A stretch of DNA of 64,000 nucleotides, from assembly GCA_037355855.1 (NCBI GenBank), contig CM074758.1:3259001-3323000 (forward strand), written 5' to 3'. The translations under genes and the position numbers were made by a program. Below are positions 34,208 through 43,317 of this stretch, in pieces (positions within the stretch are counted from its first letter, which is position 1; the number at the start of each line of letters is the position of its first letter). Below the pieces are notes generated by a model. The model was not told the DNA's origin, did no database searches, and was given only the letters and a program-made list of their open reading frames with translations. The stretch is from Pseudo-nitzschia pungens. Taxonomy: Eukaryota > Bacillariophyta > Bacillariophyceae > Bacillariales > Bacillariaceae.

Positions 34208-34884
34208 AATAGAGCACTTAGTGACAATGTGCTTCGCAGCAAAAATATTGCTATCGCATCGCGAAAAAGGCAATACTACAACAGGGTTCGAACCAACAAC
34301 CTTACATCAGTTGCATCCAACAGTGCCACTATTACTGTCTACTGCTGCTTGAAAGGGGTTCTCTCTATTTTCTTAAACCGTACTACCATCTCGGGGAAGG
34401 CTCATCCTGGTACTTTCGGTACGTACTACTAGGTACGGGCATGTACTCACCACCAGTCATTTTTTGTTGTACTCAGCCAGTAGACTCACTACCAGAATCT
34501 ACGTACTACATTGATGTCATTTTTTTCACTCAGCCTGTACACCCAGTACTGTAGACTACTACTGTAAAGTACGACAACATGCAACATAGTGGTGAATTTT
34601 GAGATTCAACGTACTATCCTGTATTTTCCGCCCCACATCTCCCTCGTGAAGGATGTGTCATAATTTTCATTTTCGTTTCGGCGTTGGAATTTTCTGGCCG
34701 GTCCAGTTGAAAGTGAACCACGAGGCGCCTGGTACCATCTTGGAGAGACAAACGGCAAAGAAAGTATAGAACTGATCACTCTTGAAATCCTTGTTACCGT
34801 TTTCTTTTGCTATCAAGGTAGGGTGGGCTGCAGTCCTCGAATCACCTGGCTTACCCAGATATCTACGAGTACGACGCGCGCGAA

Positions 34885-35215
34885 CAAACCTGCAGAGGAC
34901 GACGAAGACGATCGATCAGGGAGGGATGACGACACTAAAAGGTACGACGAAGGTACGATCGTAGAAGAGGGGGACGACGATGACGAGCAAGCTGACGACA
35001 ACGAGCGAGCTGACGACGACGACCGGGACGACGATGACGACTAACCGCCCGTTGTTTATTTTGTACAACCACACACAGATCGTAGCAAAGAGCAACGACG
35101 AAGACGATCGAAGCGAAGAGCAACGACGACTTCAAGGACGACAAACACGATCGAAACGAAGAGCAATGACGATTTCAAGGACGACGACGAGGAGGGGAAC
35201 GACGAACGACCGATA
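34885..35215. repeat. Minisatellite, same family as 31600-31925, inverse orientation
   Basis: GACGAAGACGATCGAAGC and GAGCAACGACGACTTCAAGG units are the reverse complement of the units at 31600-31925. A GAC/GAT-rich stretch precedes them. No protein is supported. The 34208-34884 stretch between the arrays holds no gene; a tRNA-like GGTTCGAACC word at about 34286 was not accepted as a tRNA. Confidence 0.75.
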
Positions 35216-35218
35216 CGA

Positions 35219-37250
35219 TTGGGCGATAGTTCTTTAAAAATATTCTCGTGTATTATCCCCCCTGTATTATCGTTGGGGTTTGACGCGTTGCTGCTGCTTG
35301 GTCCTTGCTGTTCCCCCTGTATTATCGACGCGTTGCTGCTGTTTGCTGTTTGCTGTACCCCCTGTGTTATCGACGCGTTGCTGCTTGCTGTCCCCCCCTG
35401 TATTATTGACGCGTTGCTTGTATTATCGACGCGTTGCTTGTATTATCGACGCGTTGCTGCTTGCTGTCCCCCCCTGTATTATCGACGCGTTGCCTGTATT
35501 ATCGACGCGTTGCTGCTTGCTGTCCCCCCTGTAATATCGACGCGTTGCTTGTATTATCGACGCGTTGCTTGTATTATCGACGCGTTGCTTGTATTATCGA
35601 CGCGTTGCTGCTTGCTGTCCCCCCCTGTATTATCGACGCGTTGCTGCTTGCTGTCCCCCCTGTAATATCGACGCGTTGCTTGTATTATCGACGCGTTGCT
35701 TGTATTATTGACGCGTTGCTTGTATTATCGACGCGTTGCTTGTATTATCGACGCGTTGCTTGTATTATCGACGCGTTGCTTGTATTATCTGTCCCCCCCT
35801 CTATTATCGACGCGTTGCTGCTTGCTGCTTGCTGTCCCCCCTGTATTTTCGACGAGTTTCTGCTTGCTGTCCCCCCTGTATTTTCGACGCGTTGCTGCTT
35901 GCTGTCCCCCGATACGATCGAAAGACGGCGATAGTTCTTTAAACATATTCTCGTGTATTATCCCCCCTGTATTATCGTTGGGGTTTGACGCGTTGCTGCT
36001 GCTTGGTCCTTGCTGTCCCCCCTGTATTATCGACGCGTTTATATTATCGACGCGTTGCTGTTTGTATTATCGACGCGTTGCTGCTGCTTGCTGTCCCCCT
36101 GTATTATCGACGTGTTTGTATTATCGACGCGTTGCTGCTGCTTGCTGCTTGCTGTCCCCCCTGCTGTATTATCGACGCGTTGCTGTTTGTATTATCAACG
36201 CGTTGCTGCTGCTTGCTGTCCCCCCTGTATTATCGACGTGTTTGTATTATCGACGCGTTGCTGCTGCTTGCTGCTTGCTGTCCCCCCTGCTGTATTATCG
36301 ACGCGTTGCTGCTTGCTGTCGCCCCCTGTATTATTGACGCGTTGATGCTGCTTGTTGCTGCTTGCTGTCCCCTTCTTGTATTATCGACGCGTTGGTTGCT
36401 GCTTGTTGCTGCTTGCTGTTCCCCCCCCCCCTGTATTATCGACGCGTTGGTTGCTGCTTGCTGTCCCCCCTGTAGTATCGACGCGTTGCTTGTATTATCG
36501 ACGCGTTGCTGCTGCAATCGTATCCTTCCGTATCGATTGTATCGTATACGGAAGATAGATCGGCAATCGTATCCTCCGTGTCAATCGGAAGATAGATCTG
36601 TAAGCCTTAACCTTACTGCCTGGTACTCCGTCTAACGATCTTACAAAGCGCTCCGTAATACTTCGAAGTATGTTTGGAGGTCACGTCCAAACAGCTGCTT
36701 GCTGCTTGCTGTCCCCCCTATATTTTCGACGCGTTCGTTGCTGCTTGCTGTCCCCCCTGTATTGTCGACGCGTTCGTTGCTGCTTGCTGCTTGCTGTCCC
36801 CCCTGTATTTTTGACGCGTTCGTTGCTGCTTGCTGTCCCCCCTGTATTATCGACGCGTTGCTGCTTGCTGCTGTTTGCTGCTGTCCCCCCCCCTGTATTA
36901 TCGACGCGTTGCTCCTGCTTGCTGTCCCCCCTGTATTATCGACGCGTTGCTCCTGCTTGCTGTCCCCCCTGTATTATCGACGCGACGCGTTGCTGCTGCT
37001 TGCTGTCCCCCCTGTATTATCGACGCGTTGCTGCTGCTTGTTGCTGCTTGCTGTCCCCCCCTGTATTATCGACGCGTTGCTGCTGCTTGTTGCTGCTTGT
37101 TGCTGCTTGCTGTCCCCCCCTGTATTATCGACGCGTTGCTGCTTGCTGCTGCTTGCTGTCCCCCCCCTGTATTATGATTGACGTTTTGCTGCTTGCTGTC
37201 CCCCCCTGTATTATCGATGCGTTGTTGCTTGCTGTCCCCCCTGTATTAAT
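35219..37250. repeat. 20-bp-unit satellite array (TATTATCGACGCGTTGCT) with C6 tracts
   Basis: Several dozen copies of TGTATTATCGACGCGTTGCT stand in the same orientation, alone in tandem (35402-35460, 35540-35790) or joined by GCTTGCTGTCCCCCCC. There is a higher-order repeat: the leader with GATAGTTCTTTAAA...TTATCGTTGGGGTTTGACGCG at 35226-35330 recurs at 35928-36040. A non-array spacer at 36515-36690 contains a small duplication (GCAATCGTATCC...GGAAGATAGATC). All three frames are open over long stretches, which explains spurious Cys/Leu-rich ORFs. Confidence 0.92.
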
Positions 37251-37602
37251 TTTTTTTCTACGTACCGGTACGTGACACCACTGAAAAAAAGGTTTACAAA
37301 GGTGCACGTAACACTTTGGTGTGATTGAAGTAAATTTGATTAAAAATTATTTGTTGTGTTGAGTCTAATGTGTCAAATGTGTAAAATGGAATGAAAAGGT
37401 GATGAGGGACTGAATATCAGGGTCTAGATCTGAACATTTGTCTCGGACCGTTGGGGGAGTTGAGAAAAGGGAGAAATATGGTTGAGAATAATGGAAAAAA
37501 GTTGAGAATAATGGAAAAAAGGTTGTGAAATAAAAAATTGGGGTCGTGTTTTTTTTAGACAAGTCACGATTGGGTCGCGATCGGGTCGCGATTGGTCGCG
37601 AT

Positions 37603-37626
37603 GGGTCGCGAACCAGTTTTCGGACG
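37603..37626 (-). repeat. Right TIR of satellite-filled element
   Basis: A 24-bp arm, exact inverse of 31122-31145, followed by TA (37627-37628). Four GGTCGCGA words lie just inside it. Confidence 0.92.
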
Positions 37627-37664
37627 TAGAGCCTCTCGTAGGGTACCTACGTCAGCATGTAACA

Positions 37665-40446
37665 CATCTCACCCAGACAACTAATGACCGGAGTAAGAAT
37701 TGATGCGAGCAAGCACTGTAAGTTCCAGTTCGGTGACTATGTCCTCGCACACAAGGACACCAGCGACAATACCATGAACCCTCGCGCCCGAGACACAATA
37801 TACCTACGACCCACAGGTGACCGGAGCGGCACAATGTACCTCTTTGACCTTCAAACCGGGCGACGTATCCGGCGGCGCACTGCAACACTTGCACATATGA
37901 CTAACGCCGTCATATCACGAGTGGAGCAGATTGCAGCCGAACAGAATGCGCCCATAGGACTGACATTCGGTAACAGCGAGTGACACACAACAATCCTGGA
38001 TCTTGAAACCGACACTTTAGGTAGTGATGATGACGCGTCAGACTGCTCCTTTGTTCCCGACGACAACGCCACAGTCGACAGCGCCATCACTGAGGTGCTG
38101 GACCCGGAAGAACTACAGGACTTACAGGCAGACGGGGACAGCGCATCAGATGGGAGCGCCATTGTGGACGACATCGATCTGGGAGATAACGGCAACAACA
38201 ATAATGAGGATGGAGACGAGGATGGAGCCAGCATGGATCCACGTCAAATCAGCTCGGATGAGAAGTCCACGAGCAGCGCCACGCAAGGAAATCACACAGA
38301 CACGCACAACGGATCCGTTGGGTCGAGCGGCGCAGAAAGCGTTCATAGTAACAGAAGCCAGGCGAGCACCAATGCAGATGAAAACTCTATTAGCGACGAG
38401 CCCGCCGAGACGCTCGACGCGCCGGACGACACGATCGTGGACGATTTAGACCCCAACAACAGCGACAACAACAGTGTTGCTAATAGCGCTGGCACACGTG
38501 AGGACTACACCAAAGAACCAGTAAGCTCACGGTTGCGTCCTCGAGTGACCAGGGGACATAACAAGTTTGGGACGGACGATGGGTATGAGGGCAGCACCCA
38601 CCAACACGCCCTCGTCCATACTCACAGCAATCTGTTCAGCGGCGGCTTCACTCATGCCGTCCGGAAACTCGAAAGCGACCACAACCAATACGTGTTCATT
38701 TCCAACGCGATAGCCTCCTATAACAACATTGATGCATCATTGGTGACGCGGCAGTATGGGATCAAAGCAGGTCTAAAGCTCTTTGGAACAGCAGGAGTGG
38801 ACGCCGTGCTCACCGAATTGAGACAACTACATGACCAAAAGGTGGTGCACCCTGTGGACATTAAACAGATGACCAGAGAGGAAGTGAAGCGTGCACTACC
38901 ATACCTCATGTTCCTGAAGCGGAAGCGCTGTGGAAAGATTAAGGCACGAGGATGTGCAGATGGCAGGTCCCAGCGTGATTTTATCTCCAGAGAGGACATG
39001 TACTCACCCACTGTTTCGCTCCACGGCCTCATGCTCACCTGCCTTATCGATGCAATCGAGGGCAGGGACGTGGCCACTGCTGATATCCCCGGCGCCTTTC
39101 TGCAAAGCCCTATGCCAGAGGGAGAGGTGGTACACATCAGGTTTGATGGGCCAATGGCCGAGCTCCTAGCGAAAATCGATCCCACTACCTACCAGAAATT
39201 CATGGTTGACCGGAAAGGGCACAAAACACTCTACACACAGGCTGATCAAGCAATCTACGGCACGCTACGGGCGGCGCTGCTCTTCTGGGAGCGCCTGTCT
39301 GGACAACTAATCAACTGGGGGTTCGAGCTGAACCCGTACGACACCTGCACTGCGAACAAGATGATCAATGGGTCACAATGTATGATCGTTTGGCACGTTG
39401 ATGACCTGAAGATCTCTCACAAGGATCCAGACGTGGTGACGGGGATACTTGATGACCTGAACAAGGTGTTTGGCATTGAGTCTCCACTGACAGTCACACG
39501 TGGACAAGTGCATGATCACATTGGAATGACAATAGATTACAGCGAGAAAGGGAAGGTAAAGTTCAGTATGTTTGATTACCTCGAGGGGATTGTTAGCGAG
39601 CTACCAGAATCGCTTAGGGAGTCCAGGATCATTCCAACGCCAGCGTCAGACCACCTATTGAAAGTGAACGCGACCGGGGACAACAAACTCAACCGGGAAG
39701 ACGCAGAGGTGTTCCACAAACACGTTGCGCAGCTCCTGTTTGCAAGCAAAAGAGCACGCCCAGACATACAGACAGCAATCGCATTTCTCTGTACACGAGT
39801 AGCTAATCCTGACCAAGATGATTGGAAGAAGCTGCGACGAGTCCTCGCTTACGTGCGAGACACCGTGTTCCTCCCACTGGTGCTGGGATGGGACGAATCT
39901 GGAAACGCACACTGGTATGTGGACGCATCGTTTGCAGTCCACTCAGATAGGAAGAGCCACACCGGTGGTGTGCTCACATTCGGACAGGGAGCTGTTCTAG
40001 CAGTATCGACCAAGCAGAAGCTAAACATGAAGAGCTCTACTGAAGCTGAATTGGTGGGGGTGGACAACACTTTGCCCTACAATCTTTGGTGCTACTACTA
40101 CCTCGAGTGGCAGGGATACCTGTCACAGCCGGAGAAGAGTGTGGACCCGGCCGACGACGGTGAAGGAACATACTTCGGTAAGGAAAACATTTTGCACCAG
40201 GACAACACCAGCGCGATGAAGTTGGAGATGAATGGGAAGTTCTCCAGCACCAAAAGAACCCGACACATTAACATCAGGTACTTCCTCATCACAGATTGTG
40301 TCAAGCGAGGAGAGATAACAATCCAGTATTGTCCCACAGGGGACATGTTGGCCGATTACTTTACGAAGCCACTACTACAAGGGGCTCTATTCAGAAAATT
40401 CCGTAACACCATTATGGGTGTTAGCGAGTTAGAATTCAACAAGTAA
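37665..40446 (+). pseudogene. Copia copy 2 pol, 3' part (integrase C-term, RT, RNase H)
   Basis: This is a continuation of the pol ORF after the nested block. SPRQLMTGVRIDASKHCKFQFG aligns with copy 1. It has an in-frame TGA at 37981-37983 (CGA to TGA likely) and is then open from 38095 to the TAA at 40446. An acidic low-complexity linker precedes RT. RT contains IPGAFLQSPMPEG, AIYGTLRAALLFWERLSG and VWHVDDLKISH, with HVDD at the active site. RNase H contains WYVDASFAVHSD, STKQKLNMKSSTEAELVG, NILHQDNTSAM and RHINIRYFLITD. Apart from the TGA and the insertion, this half is intact. Confidence 0.9.
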
Positions 40447-40532
40447 ACCTTACCAAAAGCAGTACATGATGCGCAAGAGCAAGGCATAGATTACTATATG
40501 TACGTGACTGGGTCCCTAATACAGCAGGAGTG

Positions 40533-40873
40533 TGTTGGGAATATGCCAATTAGCGGTGCGCGAGTTCATATGAGAGGGTACACATGGTATGACCAGCAGT
40601 CACTATGATAACAACTAGTATTATGTGATCAAAGAGCACGGTGGCAGAAGAACACTGATGGATCACAGAACATACATGTTGTATTGATATTCTGCAACAA
40701 TATCCATTAGTGGTATCATCAGCAGAACACACGTGGTTGAAGTGGATCCAACTGAGATTCTCTGGCATACCATTGAGTAAGGTACCGTACACATATTTTA
40801 ATTATTTGTATCTAACCAACAGAGTTAATTTTGCTCTTTAAGGTTTCGTAGTAAATTCCTACTGAAGTCAACA
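40533..40873 (+). repeat. 3' LTR of Copia copy 2
   Basis: Direct repeat of 26351-26681, followed by the target duplication TTCTA (40874-40878). It has a small insertion (GGTACCGTAC region near 40780-40795) relative to the 5' LTR. Confidence 0.93.
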
Positions 40874-40878
40874 TTCTA

Positions 40879-41333
40879 CGATCTTGGAGTAAACTAAAAA
40901 AATAAAATTGCATGGACGAAGAAATGAATGTAAATGAAGAAAGGATGGATGCAAGATCCAAGAATCTCCTTTCTTTCTCGACAACCTTACTGTAACCTTA
41001 CCGGTACAGAAGGTGATGCGAAACAGTTTCGGCTCTCGGCAACCTTGTGTGTTGTGCGTTCCTCGGGTAAGCAAGGTTATTGCCACAATTACTTGCCTCT
41101 CCATCAATAGCAGTCGTATCATGCTGTTCGCATAAAACAACAAAGACCGACAGATATCTTACAACACTCTCAAAAAACTCCAACAACACTACACTTCTTC
41201 AAAAGTACACGTGCAAGGAATCCTTACTCACCAGACGTACCGTACCGTACCGTACCGTACAAAACTACATCACAAACACAAACACAAACACAAACACAAA
41301 CACACACACACACACACACGACACAACTCAACA
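40879..41333. other. Host intergenic stretch upstream of SDR gene
   Basis: Unique host sequence resumes after the TTCTA duplication. It contains CCTTACTGTAACCTTACCGG (40984-41003) of the dispersed motif, (CGTAC)n at about 41235-41260 and (CACAAA)n/(CA)n at 41270-41320 directly before the SDR start. It is likely the promoter and 5' UTR of the SDR gene. Confidence 0.65.
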
Positions 41334-42581
41334 ATGGACGCAACGCCCCCCTCGTTTTTTGTCACCGGAGCCAGCAGCGGCGTCGGTTTGGAAGCCACTC
41401 GGCAACTCGCGGTGCGCCTTTCTCGGCGAGACCAGGATCCCGGTGGCACCACTACCACTACAGTTACCACTACCACTACCACAACTGCAACTACAGCTAC
41501 AGCTACAGCTACAGCTACAGCTACAGCTACAGCTACAACTGCAACTGCAACCACCGGAACGGTGCCGGTGACAGCAAAAATCTATCTGCTCTGCCGGTCG
41601 GAAGAGAAGGCGCGAGCCGCCATTCAATCCATTGCCAGCAGCCTCGATCCAAAGAGCAACGATAATAGCAACAGCAACGATAATAGCAAAAGCAACAGCA
41701 ACGGCAACGGCAGCATCCAACTCGAGTTTCTGAAATTCGACGCCCTGGACGACGACGAGACCATTCGCCGAAACATTCGATTGCCGACCGCCACGAAGAT
41801 TCGCGGGATCCTGCTCAACGCCGGGGGCTTTGGCGAGGCCACCCCGAGCGGCAGCCCGAACAACAACGTGTATCAAACCAAGAGCAACCAAAAGAACCAG
41901 CCCCGCAGGAGCAGCACCGTTGCGCGGCTCAACCTCATCGGCCACGTCGTTTTGGTGAGACACCTGCTCTCGGTGGGAACCACGGACGCATCCACCCGCA
42001 TCGTCGCCGCCGGATCCGAGGCCTCCTTTGTGACCCCGGGACTCACACTCGCCGGCTATCGCAACGCGGACTTTGCGCAACACCTGTCGGCGTCCCACAA
42101 CACCAACAACAATAACAGCAACAACAACAGCAACAGCAACAGCAACAGCAACAAAAGCAACACCAACCGCATGGGCGTCGGAACCGAGTACGCCTGGGCC
42201 AAGGGCATCCTGGCTCTGTACTGGGCCGCCTTTGCCCGGCACCACCCCAACCTGGTGGTCCGAACGGTGTCGCCGGGGGCCATTCCCAACACGGGCCTCC
42301 TGAACAACCTGCCGGGTCCGCTCCGAACCATGGCACTCGTGTCGCAGTGGTCGTGTTTTGGGGGGAGCCACACGGCCACCGAGGGCGCCGAGCGGTACAT
42401 GGGTGCCCTGTTCGATGGCGATGGCGATGGCGATGGCGAGAGCAGCGGGAGCTTTTGGGCCTCGCGCAAGGGCTTTGCCCGGGACTTTGGAAACGTCGCC
42501 ACGCTCTCCAAGGGAAGGTTTGTGGCCGAGATGGAATTGCAGGACGAGGCGTGGGAGGCGGTTCACGCGTTTCTGGAGTGA
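41334..42581 (+). CDS. Short-chain dehydrogenase/reductase (SDR)
   Basis: A 415-aa NAD(P)-dependent oxidoreductase of the classical SDR fold; the substrate is unknown. The ATG at 41334 directly precedes the Rossmann strand FFVTGASSGVG (residues 8-18, TGxxxGxG). LNAGG is the conserved NAG motif, IVAAGSEASF carries the catalytic Ser region, YAWAK is the YxxxK catalytic pair, and SPGAIPNTGL follows as in the family. The sequence YLLCRSEEKARAAI resembles protochlorophyllide-reductase/retinol-dehydrogenase-type SDRs. It is about 120 residues longer than usual because of three low-complexity inserts: Thr/Ala coded by (ACAGCT)n at 41450-41560, Asn/Ser at about 41650-41715, and Asn/Ser at 42090-42165. 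No intron is needed. It is the only host gene between the two transposon blocks. Confidence 0.88.
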   Translation: MDATPPSFFVTGASSGVGLEATRQLAVRLSRRDQDPGGTTTTTVTTTTTTTATTATATATATATATATTATATTGTVPVTAKIYLLCRSEEKARAAIQSIASSLDPKSNDNSNSNDNSKSNSNGNGSIQLEFLKFDALDDDETIRRNIRLPTATKIRGILLNAGGFGEATPSGSPNNNVYQTKSNQKNQPRRSSTVARLNLIGHVVLVRHLLSVGTTDASTRIVAAGSEASFVTPGLTLAGYRNADFAQHLSASHNTNNNNSNNNSNSNSNSNKSNTNRMGVGTEYAWAKGILALYWAAFARHHPNLVVRTVSPGAIPNTGLLNNLPGPLRTMALVSQWSCFGGSHTATEGAERYMGALFDGDGDGDGESSGSFWASRKGFARDFGNVATLSKGRFVAEMELQDEAWEAVHAFLE

Positions 42582-43052
42582 TCATCGAGACCGTCGACGG
42601 CGGCGGTGGCGGCGACGAAGACAACGACGGTTCGCGGCCCACAAACAAACAAAGAAACAAATACACAAACAAACACAAACACAAACAAGCAAGAACGCCG
42701 CGCCATGCCACGCCACACCATGCCACATCCTGCAACGAAACCATCGGCGACGCAGAACGAATGGATGAAACCTGCAAAGGGAATCCGGCACCGCAACGTT
42801 GTCGGGTCGCGTTGCCCGCCGGATGCTTGCGCTGCAATTCACGCAATCCGGTTCGGTTCGGTTCGGTTCGATCCGCTATCGACACAAAAAAGCTTTTTTT
42901 CTTCTTAAAACTGGAGGGGGGACAGCTGATAGGAATTCCGTAGTAGTCACCCCTCCCATTTTATTTTATTACTCATCAATTTCGAGAGTGGCGGTGGCTC
43001 AACTTCCATTCGCGCTTCACCCCCTCTTCGAGTGGGTTCACGAACTCTCCTC
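42582..43052. other. Host intergenic stretch downstream of SDR gene
   Basis: Low-complexity AAACAAACA/CACAAAC stretch (42638-42690) and (TTCGG)n near 42848-42868. No gene is supported. It ends at the Gypsy insertion; the pre-insertion host sequence continues at 54274. Confidence 0.6.
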
Positions 43053-43296
43053 TGAACTACGCTGATTGTAAAATTGTGTGCTATTGAGTTTTAGAACCGA
43101 AAGGACTCAATTGAGAAACTTGTAGGTTCGATGAATTTATCTATTCGTGAAAATACTTAAGAAGACCGACTTCGTCTAACGGTCGGAATTGTATCAGAAC
43201 TTCAAGGAGAAGGAAGATCAATTCGTACGATTGAATAATGACTGATACTCGTGAATGAATCAGTGAGTCATGAATCGAGTGTCTGTGCGTTGTTCA
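43053..43296 (-). repeat. 3' LTR of minus-strand Gypsy
   Basis: Direct repeat of 54026-54269. Its ends, TGAAC and GTTCA, are inverted with respect to each other. Confidence 0.92.
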
Positions 43297-43317
43297 GTCT
43301 TCCACACCAAGAAAATC

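Larger units (their letters stand above)
31122..37626. mobile_element. 6.5-kb terminal-inverted-repeat element filled with satellites
   Basis: Perfect 24-bp terminal inverted repeats start CGTCCGAAAACTGGTTCGCG (31122-31145 and 37603-37626) and are flanked by a TA dinucleotide on both sides, as for Tc1/mariner-type insertions. It sits within the LTR of the truncated Gypsy, and the LTR halves rejoin when it is removed. Subterminal TCGCGA-containing words are dense at both ends (right end 37569-37610; left end 31164-31255 and 31447). Inside are minisatellites, a 181-bp tandem array and a long 20-bp-unit array. No transposase ORF is visible, so it is non-autonomous. The superfamily is inferred from the TA only. 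Confidence 0.82.
29280..37664 (-). mobile_element. Truncated Ty3/Gypsy element inside Copia copy 2
   Basis: On the minus strand the outer LTR end is at 37664 (TGTTACATGC), like the LTR of the Gypsy at 46609 (TGTAACATGC). The LTR is interrupted by the TIR element (31122-37626), resumes at 31121 and ends at 30821 (GAGTGTAACA). Then come the palindrome CAGTAATTACTG, a 5' leader and gag (from 30604). Sequence homologous to the start of pol ends at about 29283; no RT, integrase or 3' LTR remains. The 29280 boundary is approximate, and I found no clear target duplication. Confidence 0.8.
26351..40873 (+). mobile_element. Ty1/Copia LTR retrotransposon, copy 2 (plus strand, nested insertions)
   Basis: LTRs at 26351-26681 and 40533-40873 (TGTTGGGAAT...CAACA) are flanked by the 5-bp target duplication TTCTA at 26346-26350 and 40874-40878. 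Without the nested 29280-37664 block the element is about 6.1 kb. Its gag-pol is related to copy 1 throughout but diverged. The LTRs differ by several substitutions and indels (331 versus 341 bp), so it is older than copy 1. Nonsense codons and the nested insertion make it inactive. Confidence 0.93.

Noticed and set aside
34260..34345. tRNA-like sequence with GGTTCGAACC
   Set aside because: T-arm pairing is poor, U33 is missing in the best anticodon loop and the acceptor stem does not form; at most a tRNA relic.
35400..35800. CRISPR-like regular repeats
   Set aside because: Direct tandem units without unique spacers, in eukaryotic DNA with introns and retrotransposons.
35219..37250. Cys/Leu-rich ORFs (STRCCLLSP, IIDALLLAV) in all frames
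   Set aside because: A by-product of the satellite period; all three frames are open and none has a start context or domain.
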